Shown here piece after piece: positions 38,605 through 46,459 of a stretch of 64,000 bases of DNA; position 1 is the stretch's first letter, and each line of letters starts with the position of its first letter. The stretch is from Paraburkholderia ultramafica (GTDB taxonomy: Bacteria > Pseudomonadota > Gammaproteobacteria > Burkholderiales > Burkholderiaceae). The notes below the pieces were generated by a model. That model did not search any database. It saw only the letters and a program-made list of their open reading frames with translations, and was not told the DNA's origin. Both the position numbers and the translations under genes were made by a program. The stretch is taken from positions 229,775-293,774 of the forward strand of contig NZ_CADIKK010000004.1 in the NCBI RefSeq assembly GCF_902859915.1. The letters run 5' to 3'.

Positions 38605-38663
38605 GCGGCTGAAGCGCGCGAGTGACCAGCCGCCCAGCCATCCAGGCGCTCGGTCGTGGCGGA

Positions 38664-39434
38664 TCAATCAAATTGCCGGAAGTCCGGCTTGCGCTTTTCG
38701 AAGAACGCCTTGAACGCCTCGCGCGCTTCCGGCGCGAGCAGCATCTTGCCGAAGTGCACGGCTTCTTCCGACATCTGCGTTTGCAGTTGCTGGTGGCTGG
38801 CGCGCTTCATCAAGTTCTTCGTCACGCGCAACGACGACGCCGGCAACGCAACCAGCTTCGCCGCCTGCGCTGCGGCGAACGCGTCGACCTCGGCGGCCGG
38901 CAGCACGCGATTCACGAAGCCCATACGCTGCGCTTCGGCCGCGTCGAACGCTTCGCCGAGCAGCAGCTTTTCCGCCGCCGCCTGATAGCCGCCCACCCGC
39001 TGCAACAGCAGACTCGACGCCGCTTCCGGGCAAAGCCCGAGTTGCGTGAACGGCAGCGAGAAGCTCGCCGTGTCGGCTGCGTAGACCAGATCGCAATGCA
39101 GCAGCAAGGTCGTGCCGATGCCCACCGCCGGCCCCGCCACCGACGCCACCACCGGCTTCTCCGCCGAACTGATCGCGCGCAGGAACTGGAACACCGGCGC
39201 GTTTTCGCCCATCGGCGGCGTCTTCATGAAATCTTCGAGATCGTTGCCGGCGCTGAAAATGCCGGCGCTGCCGCGAATCAGGATCGCACGCACCGACGCG
39301 TCGCCGTTCGCTTCGACCATCGCGTCGGCCATCGTCTGATACATCGCGGCCGTAATTGCGTTCTTCTTGCCGGGCCGATTGAAGGCAATCGTCAGCACGC
39401 CGTCTGCGCGCTCGATCAGAATATCCATCGTCAT
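38664..39434 (-). CDS. Enoyl-CoA hydratase/isomerase family protein
   Basis: The 256-residue crotonase-fold protein shows RPGKKNAITAAMY, the oxyanion-hole segment SAGIFSAGNDLEDFM and AGPAVGIGTTLLLHCDLVYA. An Asp/Glu catalytic pair is not certain, so it could be a hydratase or an isomerase. ATG 39434 has an AGGAG element six bases away. It lies downstream of the thiolase gene on the same strand, but a strong terminator (39463-39502) separates them, so it probably has its own promoter. Confidence 0.9.
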   Translation of the reverse strand: MTMDILIERADGVLTIAFNRPGKKNAITAAMYQTMADAMVEANGDASVRAILIRGSAGIFSAGNDLEDFMKTPPMGENAPVFQFLRAISSAEKPVVASVAGPAVGIGTTLLLHCDLVYAADTASFSLPFTQLGLCPEAASSLLLQRVGGYQAAAEKLLLGEAFDAAEAQRMGFVNRVLPAAEVDAFAAAQAAKLVALPASSLRVTKNLMKRASHQQLQTQMSEEAVHFGKMLLAPEAREAFKAFFEKRKPDFRQFD

Positions 39435-39462
39435 CTCCGTCTCCTCGTACTCTTGCTGGGAA

Positions 39463-39502
39463 TGAAAAAACGGTTCGCAAGCCAGGCGGCCTGCGAACCG
39501 TT
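39463..39502 (-). terminator. Terminator between the thiolase and enoyl-CoA hydratase genes
   Basis: On the minus strand AACGGTTCGCA pairs perfectly with TGCGAACCGTT and is followed by TTTTTT. The hairpin lies about 57 bases past the thiolase stop. Confidence 0.88.
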
Positions 39503-39558
39503 CTGCGGTCCTCAAGGGATCACTGCGCGGACAACCGCGAGGACCGGGGCGTCCATGC

Positions 39559-40758
39559 TTACAGGCGCTCGATAATGCCCGCCGCGCCCATGCCGGTACC
39601 GGCGCACATCGTCACCATGCCGTACTTGTAGTTGCGGCGGCGCAGGCCATGCACCACCGTCGACGCACGAATCGCGCCCGTCGCGCCGAGCGGGTGGCCG
39701 AGTGCGATCGCGCCGCCCAGCGGGTTGATCTTCGACGGATCGAGACCCAGGTCCTGAATCACCGCCAACGATTGCGCGGCGAACGCTTCGTTCAGTTCGA
39801 TCCAGTCGAGGTCGTCCTGCTTCAGGCCAGCGGCCTTCAGCGCAGCCGGAATCGCTTCCTTCGGGCCGATGCCCATGATTTCCGGCGGCACGCCGCGCAC
39901 CGCGAAGCTGACGAAACGCGCGAGCGGCGTCAGGTTGAACTCTTTGAGGATCTTTTCCGACACGACGATCAACGCGCCCGCGCCGTCCGACGTTTGCGAG
40001 CTGTTGCCCGCCGTAACCGAACCCTTGTTCGCGAACACCGCGCGCAGCTTGGCGAGACCTTCGAGCGAGGTCTCCGCGCGCGGACCTTCGTCGAGCAACA
40101 CTTCGCGCGTCTTCACGCGCACTTCGCCGGTCGCGAGATCGGGGAAGCGCTCGGTGATCGTGTACGCGGCGATCTCGTCGTTGAATTCGCCGGCCTGCTG
40201 CGCGGCGATCGCGCGACGGTGCGATTCGACCGAGAACGCATCTTGCGCTTCGCGGCTGATCTTCCAGCGCTCGGCGACCTTCTCCGCGGTCAGGCCCATG
40301 CCGTAGGCGATGCCGATGTCTTCGTTGCGATCGAAGATATGCGGCGACAGCGACGGCTTGTTGCCCATCATCGGCACCATGCTCATCGACTCGCAGCCGC
40401 CTGCGATCATCGCCTCCGACTCGCCGACGCGGATGCGGTCAGCGGCCATCGCCAGCGCGGTCAGGCCCGACGCGCAGAAGCGGTTCACCGTGACGCCGCC
40501 GACCGTGTTCGGCAAGCCGGCCAGCAACGCGCCGATCCGCGCGACGTTCAACCCCTGTTCGGCTTCGGGAATCGCGCAGCCGACGATCGCGTCTTCGATC
40601 ACCTTGGTGTCGAGGCCAGGCACTTGCGCCACGGCCGATTTGATCGCGTGCACCAGCAGCTCGTCCGGGCGGGTGTTCTTGAACATCCCGCGCGGCGCCT
40701 TGCCGATCGGCGTACGGCTCGCGGCGACGATGTATGCGTCTTGCAATTGCTTTGCCAT
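39559..40758 (-). CDS. fadA: Acetyl-CoA C-acyltransferase (beta-oxidation thiolase)
   Basis: The 399-residue thiolase carries the nucleophilic cysteine in NRFCASGLTALAMA, the GGAIALGHPLGATGA histidine motif and the second cysteine in MVTMCAGTGMGAAGI. It cleaves 3-ketoacyl-CoA in the last step of the beta-oxidation cycle. An AAAGGAG element precedes its ATG. It follows the FadN-type gene, from which it is separated by 184 bases holding three hairpins. The substrate chain length is not determined by sequence alone. Confidence 0.95.
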   Translation of the reverse strand: MAKQLQDAYIVAASRTPIGKAPRGMFKNTRPDELLVHAIKSAVAQVPGLDTKVIEDAIVGCAIPEAEQGLNVARIGALLAGLPNTVGGVTVNRFCASGLTALAMAADRIRVGESEAMIAGGCESMSMVPMMGNKPSLSPHIFDRNEDIGIAYGMGLTAEKVAERWKISREAQDAFSVESHRRAIAAQQAGEFNDEIAAYTITERFPDLATGEVRVKTREVLLDEGPRAETSLEGLAKLRAVFANKGSVTAGNSSQTSDGAGALIVVSEKILKEFNLTPLARFVSFAVRGVPPEIMGIGPKEAIPAALKAAGLKQDDLDWIELNEAFAAQSLAVIQDLGLDPSKINPLGGAIALGHPLGATGAIRASTVVHGLRRRNYKYGMVTMCAGTGMGAAGIIERL

Positions 40759-40774
40759 TTAAAGCTCCTTTGTC

Positions 40775-40808
40775 GGCTGGAGTTAGCGCTTTAGCGCTTA
40801 CTCCAGCC
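40775..40808 (-). repeat. Intercistronic hairpin 1 of 3
   Basis: Arms 40775-40789 and 40794-40808 form 14 of 15 pairs around a four-base loop; the only mismatch is T opposite T at the tenth pair. It lies just before the thiolase ribosome site on the minus strand. Confidence 0.9.
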
Positions 40809-40828
40809 CCATGCAATTCATTGCGGTC

Positions 40829-40862
40829 GATCAGAGTTACCGCTTTAGCGGTTACTCTGATC
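40829..40862 (-). repeat. Intercistronic hairpin 2 of 3, with compensatory changes
   Basis: Arms 40829-40843 and 40848-40862 form the same 14 of 15 pairs and keep the T/T mismatch. Five positions of each arm differ from hairpin 1, and every one is compensated in the other arm. Confidence 0.9.
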
Positions 40863-40883
40863 CCATGCAACTTGTTTGCGGTC

Positions 40884-40917
40884 GGCTGGAGTTAGCGCTT
40901 TAGCGCTTACTCCAGCC
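40884..40917 (-). repeat. Intercistronic hairpin 3 of 3
   Basis: This is identical to hairpin 1. The three hairpins are spaced 54 and 55 bases apart, and each is followed on the plus strand by CCATGCA, then TGCGGTC after five to seven variable bases. Confidence 0.9.
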
Positions 40918-40942
40918 CCATGCATGTGTTTGCGGTCGTCGC

Positions 40943-43378
40943 TCAGTTACGTACCGGCTTGCCAGTCTGCAGCATGCCCATGATCCGTTCCTGCGTCTTT
41001 TGCGTGCCGAGCAAATCGACGAACGCACGACGCTCGAGTTGCAGCAACCATTCTTCGTCGACCAGGCTGCCCGCTTCCACATCACCGCCGCACACCGCTT
41101 CTGCAATACGGCTGGCGATCAGGAAATCATGCTCGCTGATGAAGCGGCCGTCGCGCATGTTGACGAGCGATGCCTTGATGGTCGAGATCGCCGAGCGGCC
41201 CGCGACCGGCACTTGCGTGACACGCAGCGGCGGACGATAACCCGCCGCGGCCAGCGCGCGCGTTTCCTTCTTCGCGACGTCGAGCAGTTCGAACACGTTG
41301 AAGACGATCGTATCGGACGGCTTCAGGTAGCACATTGCGCGGGCCTCGAGCGCAGAGGCCGAGACCTTCGCCAGCGCGGCGTTTTCGAACGACTTCTGCA
41401 CGAACTTCAGCAGGTCGCTGGTCGCGCCGACTTGCGTGGCGGCTTCCGCCGCGCGCAACGCCGCTTCCTTCAGGCCGCCGCCCGCGGGCACGAGACCCAC
41501 GCCGACTTCCACCAGCCCCATATAGCTTTCGATGTGCGCGACGCGCTTTGCGCTATGCAGCGCCAGTTCACAGCCGCCGCCGAGCGCGATGCCCGACACC
41601 GCCGAGATCACCGGCACGCTCGCGTACTTCACGCGCAGCATGCCTTGCTGGAATTTCTTCACAAACGGCTCGATGCCTTTCGCGCCGCCCATCATGAACG
41701 CCGGCATCGCTTCTTCGAGGTTGGCGCCCGCGGAGAACGGACCGCCCGGCGTGCCGAGCTTCAGCGAGGTCGGCTGCCACACCACCAGACCTTTGTAGTC
41801 CTTTTCGGCCAGCTCGATCGCCTGCGTCAGACCGTCGATCACCGACGGTCCGATCGTGTTCATCTTGCTTTTGAACGACACGATCAACACGTCGTTCTCG
41901 CCCGCGCGATCGTCGACCCATGCGCGCACGGCGTCGGTTTCGAACAGCGTCTTGCCGTAGGTCTTCGGATCAGCCGATGTTTCGCCGGCGAGCGGCGCAC
42001 GGAACACCTGCTTGTCGTACACGGACAGCGACGAGCGCGGCACGAACGTCTGCGAAGCCGGCGACCACGAACCTTCGTTCGTATGCACGCCGCCCTTCTC
42101 CGCGACCACGCCTTCCAGCACCCACGCCGGCAGCGGCGCGTTCGACAGCGACTTGCCCGCCGCGATGTCTTCCTGCACCCACTGGGCGATCTGCTTCCAG
42201 CCGGCCGTCTGCCAGCCTTCGAACGGACCTTCGTTCCAGCCGAAGCCCCAGCGGATCGCCAGATCGACGTCGCGCGCGTTGTCGGCGATCGACTCCAGAT
42301 GCACGCCGATGTAGTGATACACGTCGCGGAAGATCGACCACAGGAACTGCGCCTGCGGGTGCTCCGATTCGCGCAACAGCTTCAGGCGCTCCGCCGGCGG
42401 GCGCTTCAGAATGCGGCCGATCAGCTCGTCCGCCTTTGCGCCGCCATCGACGTACTCGCCGGTCTTCGGGTCGAGCACCTTGATCGCCTTGCCTTCCTTC
42501 TTGTAGAAACCGCCGCCGGTCTTCTGACCCAGCGCGCCCTTCTTCACCAGTTCGGCCAGCACGGCCGGCGTTTCGTAGACCGGGAAGAACGGGTCGTCCT
42601 TCAGCGTGTCCTGCATCGTCTTGATGACGTGCGCCATCGTGTCGAGACCGACCACGTCGGCGGTACGGAACGTGGCCGACTTCGCGCGGCCCAGCCGCGA
42701 GCCGGTCAGGTCGTCCACTTCGTCGAAACGCAGGCCGAACTTCGCGGCTTCCGCAATAACGGCGAGGATCGAGAAAACGCCGACGCGGTTGGCGATGAAG
42801 TTCGGCGTGTCTTTCGCGCGCACGACGCCCTTGCCGACCACGCTCGTCAGGAACGTTTCGAGTTGATCGAGGATTTCCGGACGCGTCGTCGCGGTCGGAA
42901 TCAGTTCGACCAGGTGCATGTAGCGCGGCGGATTGAAGAAGTGCACGCCGCAGAAGCGCGCCTTCAGTTCATCCGGGAAACCATCGGAGAGCGCCGTGAT
43001 CGACAGGCCCGACGTGTTGGTTGCGAAAATCGCGCTCGGCGCGATGTGCGGCGCGACCTTCTTGTACAGGTCGTGCTTCCAGTCCATCCGTTCGGCGATC
43101 GCTTCGATCACGAGGTCGCATTCGGCGAGCTTCGCGATGTCGTCGTCGTAATTGGCCGGCCGGATGTATTGCGCGTCGTCCTTCACGCCGAACGGCGCCG
43201 GCGACAGCTTCTTCAGGTTCTCGATCGCCTTCAGCGCGATCGCGTTCTTCGGGCCTTCTTTTGCAGGCAGGTCGAACAGCAGCACGGGCACCTTGGCGTT
43301 GATCAGGTGCGCGGCGATCTGCGCGCCCATCACGCCGGCGCCTAGCACGGCGACCTTGCGAATGATCAGATTGCTCAC
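40943..43378 (-). CDS. FadN-type 3-hydroxyacyl-CoA dehydrogenase/enoyl-CoA hydratase
   Basis: The 811-residue product begins with an NAD-binding dehydrogenase domain (VAVLGAGVMGAQIAAHLINA, then HFFNPPRYMHLVELIPT). Dehydrogenase C-terminal domains follow, and a crotonase domain comes last (SGIALGGGCELALHSA, about residues 600-620). This order is the reverse of E. coli FadB and matches Bacillus FadN. It catalyses the two middle steps of beta-oxidation. I chose GTG 43378 because GGAGGA lies five bases upstream and the family starts there; the frame is open to 43468. Acyl-CoA dehydrogenase lies upstream and thiolase downstream. Confidence 0.94.
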   Translation of the reverse strand: MSNLIIRKVAVLGAGVMGAQIAAHLINAKVPVLLFDLPAKEGPKNAIALKAIENLKKLSPAPFGVKDDAQYIRPANYDDDIAKLAECDLVIEAIAERMDWKHDLYKKVAPHIAPSAIFATNTSGLSITALSDGFPDELKARFCGVHFFNPPRYMHLVELIPTATTRPEILDQLETFLTSVVGKGVVRAKDTPNFIANRVGVFSILAVIAEAAKFGLRFDEVDDLTGSRLGRAKSATFRTADVVGLDTMAHVIKTMQDTLKDDPFFPVYETPAVLAELVKKGALGQKTGGGFYKKEGKAIKVLDPKTGEYVDGGAKADELIGRILKRPPAERLKLLRESEHPQAQFLWSIFRDVYHYIGVHLESIADNARDVDLAIRWGFGWNEGPFEGWQTAGWKQIAQWVQEDIAAGKSLSNAPLPAWVLEGVVAEKGGVHTNEGSWSPASQTFVPRSSLSVYDKQVFRAPLAGETSADPKTYGKTLFETDAVRAWVDDRAGENDVLIVSFKSKMNTIGPSVIDGLTQAIELAEKDYKGLVVWQPTSLKLGTPGGPFSAGANLEEAMPAFMMGGAKGIEPFVKKFQQGMLRVKYASVPVISAVSGIALGGGCELALHSAKRVAHIESYMGLVEVGVGLVPAGGGLKEAALRAAEAATQVGATSDLLKFVQKSFENAALAKVSASALEARAMCYLKPSDTIVFNVFELLDVAKKETRALAAAGYRPPLRVTQVPVAGRSAISTIKASLVNMRDGRFISEHDFLIASRIAEAVCGGDVEAGSLVDEEWLLQLERRAFVDLLGTQKTQERIMGMLQTGKPVRN

Positions 43379-43513
43379 GTCGTTCCTCCGGGGAGTTATG
43401 CGGGTGTCGCGAAGGTTCATGGACTCTTCACGATGTGTGGCTGGGGCCAGGCTGAAATCAGGCGTCACGGATTCGACACGCGCGGCGCCTGCGTTGATGT
43501 GCTTGCCCTGGAC

Positions 43514-45301
43514 TTAGAACAGCGCTTCTTCGACTTCCATCATCGACTTCGAACCAGCGCGCGCCTGACGGATCGTCATCGCCGTTTCCGGCAGCAGCTT
43601 CGCGAAGTAGAAGCGTGCGGTGGCGAGCTTCGCCTTGTAGAACGGATCGCCCGACGCTTCCTTGTCGAGCGCGATACGCGCCATGCGCGCCCAGAAGTAC
43701 GAGAACACCAGATGGCCGACGGTGCGCAGATACGGCACGGCCGCGGCGCCGACTTCGTCGGGGTTCTGCATCGCCTTCATGCCGATTTCCATGGTGAGCT
43801 TCTGCACCTTGTCGCCAAGGTCGGCGAGCGGGTTGATGAACTCCTGCATCTCCGGCTTGATGCCTTCGGCTTCGACGAAGTCCGTCACCAGCTTGCCGAA
43901 CTTCTTCATCTTCGCGCCCATGTCGCCGAGGATCTTGCGGCCCAGCAGATCAAGCGCCTGAATCGCGTTGGTGCCTTCGTAGATCATGTTGATACGCGCG
44001 TCGCGCACGTACTGCTCCATGCCCCACTCGGCGATGAAGCCATGGCCGCCGTAGATCTGCATCGCGTGATTGGTGCCTTCGAACGCGTTGTCCGACAGGA
44101 ACGCTTTCAGGATCGGCGTGAGCAGCGCGACGAGGTCGGCCGCTTCCTTGCGCACCGCTTCGTCGGCGTGCGACAGTTCCTTGTCGATCTGCAGCGCGGA
44201 CCAGTACGTGAACGCGCGCGCGCCTTCGGCGTAGGCCTTCTGCGTGAGCAGCATGCGGCGCACGTCGGGGTGCACGATGATCGGGTCGGCGGCCTTTTCG
44301 GGCGCCTTCGGGCCGGTCAGCGAACGCATCTGCAGACGCTCTTTCGCGTACGCCAGCGAGTTCTGATACGCGACTTCGGTCAAACCGAGGCTCTGCATGC
44401 CGACGCCCAGGCGCGCGGCGTTCATCATCACGAACATCGCGTTCAGGCCTTTGTTCGGCTCGCCGACCAGCCAGCCCTTCGCGTTGTCGAGATTGATCAC
44501 GCAGGTCGCGTTGCCGTGAATGCCCATCTTGTGTTCGATGGAACCGCACTTCACGCCGTTGCGCTCGCCCGGCTCGCCCGCTTCGTTCGGCACGAACTTC
44601 GGCACGATGAACAGCGAAATGCCCTTGGTGCCCTTGGGCGCCTCCGGCAGACGCGCGAGCACCAGGTGAACGATGTTCTCCGCGAGATCGTGTTCGCCGC
44701 TGGAGATGAAAATCTTCGTGCCGCTGATCGCATACGAGCCGTCGCTGTTCGGCTCGGCCTTGGTGCGCAGAATGCCGAGGTCGGTGCCGCAATGCGGCTC
44801 GGTCAGGCACATCGTGCCGGTGCAGACGCCCGTGACCAGCTTCGGCAGATAGCGCTGCTGCAACTCAGGTGTGCCGTGCGCGTGCAGACATTCGTAGGCG
44901 CCGTGCGAAAGGCCCGGGTACATCGTCCACGCCTGATTTGCCGAGTTCAGCATTTCGTAGAGCGCATTGTTGACGAATGCGGGCAGCCCCTGGCCGCCGT
45001 ACTCCGGATCGCAGCCCAGTGCCGGCCAGCCGGCTTCGACGTACTGTTGATAGGCTTGCTTGAAGCCCTTCGGCGTGGTCACGACGCCGTCGCCGGTGTA
45101 CGTGCAGCCTTCCTGGTCGCCACTGTGATTGAGCGGGAACAACACTTCGGAGCAGAACTTGCCAGCCTCTTCAAGCACCGCGTTGATCGTGTCGGCGTCG
45201 AGATCCGCGTGCTTCGGCATCTGCTTGATTTCGGCTTCCACGTTAAGCAATTCGTGCAACACGAATTGCATGTCGCGCAACGGCGCGGCGTACTGTCCCA
45301 T
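43514..45301 (-). CDS. Acyl-CoA dehydrogenase (large, FadE5/AcdH-like)
   Basis: The 595-residue flavoprotein is of the longer acyl-CoA dehydrogenase type, with GVCTGTMCLTEPHCGTDLG (flavin region), the catalytic glutamate in MIYEGTNAIQALDLLGRK and a C-terminal extension. It introduces the first double bond in beta-oxidation. ATG 45301 has a GGAGAG element upstream; the frame is open much further. It lies between the TetR regulator and the FadN-type gene, as expected for a fadE-fadN-fadA operon. Confidence 0.94.
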   Translation of the reverse strand: MGQYAAPLRDMQFVLHELLNVEAEIKQMPKHADLDADTINAVLEEAGKFCSEVLFPLNHSGDQEGCTYTGDGVVTTPKGFKQAYQQYVEAGWPALGCDPEYGGQGLPAFVNNALYEMLNSANQAWTMYPGLSHGAYECLHAHGTPELQQRYLPKLVTGVCTGTMCLTEPHCGTDLGILRTKAEPNSDGSYAISGTKIFISSGEHDLAENIVHLVLARLPEAPKGTKGISLFIVPKFVPNEAGEPGERNGVKCGSIEHKMGIHGNATCVINLDNAKGWLVGEPNKGLNAMFVMMNAARLGVGMQSLGLTEVAYQNSLAYAKERLQMRSLTGPKAPEKAADPIIVHPDVRRMLLTQKAYAEGARAFTYWSALQIDKELSHADEAVRKEAADLVALLTPILKAFLSDNAFEGTNHAMQIYGGHGFIAEWGMEQYVRDARINMIYEGTNAIQALDLLGRKILGDMGAKMKKFGKLVTDFVEAEGIKPEMQEFINPLADLGDKVQKLTMEIGMKAMQNPDEVGAAAVPYLRTVGHLVFSYFWARMARIALDKEASGDPFYKAKLATARFYFAKLLPETAMTIRQARAGSKSMMEVEEALF

Positions 45302-45399
45302 GACTCTCTCCAAAGTTTGACAAGAAGCCAGGCTGTCAGCTGAGTCCGTGGATCGGGACTTTCTGCGCCGCTGAATCCGGTTGGTATCCGGCGACGCTG

Positions 45400-45999
45400 C
45401 TAACGGCTTTCGCTTTGATACGAAACAATCAATTTTTCCAGCGCGGCCCACGTGAGACGCACCGCATCCGGCAAGTGCAGGAAGCGCGCGTCGTGATGCA
45501 GGCCGAGCGTGACGCTGTACAGTTCGAAAAGCATCAGTTGCGGATCGGTATCGGCGCGCAGATGCCCCTCTTCCATTGCCTGCGAAATCGCGCGCGTGAG
45601 CGCCGTACGCCAGATCGTCACGCTCGACACCAGTTGCTCGCGCACCGGGTTATCCCCGCGGTCGTCGTATTCGACGGCGCCGCTGATGTAAATGCAGCCG
45701 GTGGTGACTTCCTGAATGCGCTTTTCGATCCAGCGGGAAATCATCGCGCGCAAGCGCGGCAAGCCACGAGGCTCGCGCAAGCTCGGAAAAAACACCTCGT
45801 CTTCAAAACGACGGTGATATTCGCGCACGACTTCAACCTGCAGATCCTCGCGCGATCCGAAATGCGCGAACACCCCACTTTTGCTCATCTGCATGCGCTC
45901 GGCCAGCAGTCCAATCGTCAGACCTTCCAGTCCGTCGCGGCTTGCCAGATCGAGTGCTGCGTCGAGAATCGCGGCTCGCGTTTGTTCGCCTTTTCGCAT
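45400..45999 (-). CDS. TetR-family regulator, probable fatty-acid sensor (PsrA-like)
   Basis: The 199-residue protein has a TetR N-terminal DNA-binding domain (TRAAILDAALDLASRDGLEG and the helix-turn-helix LLAERMQMSKSGVFAHFGSR). The C-terminal ligand domain resembles TetR_C_33-type proteins. It lies 98 bases upstream of the acyl-CoA dehydrogenase gene on the same strand, so it is likely the local beta-oxidation repressor that senses acyl-CoA. An 18-bp palindrome matching the described PsrA site pattern lies 88 bases upstream of its start. The assignment as PsrA or FadR-like is inferred. Confidence 0.82.
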   Translation of the reverse strand: MRKGEQTRAAILDAALDLASRDGLEGLTIGLLAERMQMSKSGVFAHFGSREDLQVEVVREYHRRFEDEVFFPSLREPRGLPRLRAMISRWIEKRIQEVTTGCIYISGAVEYDDRGDNPVREQLVSSVTIWRTALTRAISQAMEEGHLRADTDPQLMLFELYSVTLGLHHDARFLHLPDAVRLTWAALEKLIVSYQSESR

Positions 46000-46050
46000 A
46001 GCTATTTTTACCGTTCTAATGTGACCGAAAGAAAATCGAACGGACGTACT

Positions 46051-46079
46051 ATTATTGAGTGCTGCCGTCCGCGAAACAA
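46051..46079 (-). promoter_or_regulatory. Candidate promoter of the TetR regulator
   Basis: On the minus strand TTGTTT (46079-46074) and AATAAT (46056-46051) are separated by exactly 17 bases, resembling sigma-70 boxes. The start point would fall near 46044, inside the CCGTTC/GAACGG inverted repeat. Only the match and spacing support it. Confidence 0.5.
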
Positions 46080-46087
46080 GGACTTTA

Positions 46088-46105
46088 TTAGAAACCGGTT
46101 TCTAA
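46088..46105. promoter_or_regulatory. 18-bp palindromic operator, PsrA-like
   Basis: TTAGAAACCGGTTTCTAA is a perfect 18-bp palindrome. Its core, GAAAC-CG-GTTTC, fits the pattern I recall for Pseudomonas PsrA. A second copy with 10 of 12 matches (TAACCCGGTTTC) follows directly at 46103-46114. Confidence 0.7.
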
Positions 46106-46459
46106 CCCGGTTTCAATTCTGCGGCATCCGTCAATCAGAGGAATCAGATTTTTTAGAGGCGTTTGCCTTGAGACTGGGATTGCCATCCAGCGCGCTTGCT
46201 TTTCTGATTGTCGCAGCCGGCCGACATGATGCAGCAAGTCGGCGGGAATCAAGAAGAGTTTGATGTGTTGCGGGGGTGAGAGGCGGTTGTTGGGGGTGGG
46301 ATCGGGACAGCGGCCGGGGTGAATGGTGGCTGCGGCGGCGCTAGCGCGGCAAGGGGATGCGGTCGTTGCGGGGCCGTTGCGGGGGCGTTGCCAGCCCCGA
46401 TCAGGACGGCTCGACGGCTAGCTGGCGTCGGAAGCGGTGGCTCGCTCCAGCCGCAGGTG

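Larger units (their letters stand above)
46000..46459. other. Regulatory and intergenic region upstream of the TetR gene
   Basis: I see no gene. The part nearest the regulator holds a candidate promoter, an inverted repeat (CCGTTC 46011-46016 with GAACGG 46038-46043) and a strong palindrome. From about 46260 the sequence becomes G-rich and featureless up to the end of the TPR gene. Confidence 0.6.

Noticed and set aside
40775..40917. A set of rho-independent terminators
   Set aside because: None of the three hairpins is followed by a T-run on either strand, and the downstream thiolase gene needs to be transcribed through them.
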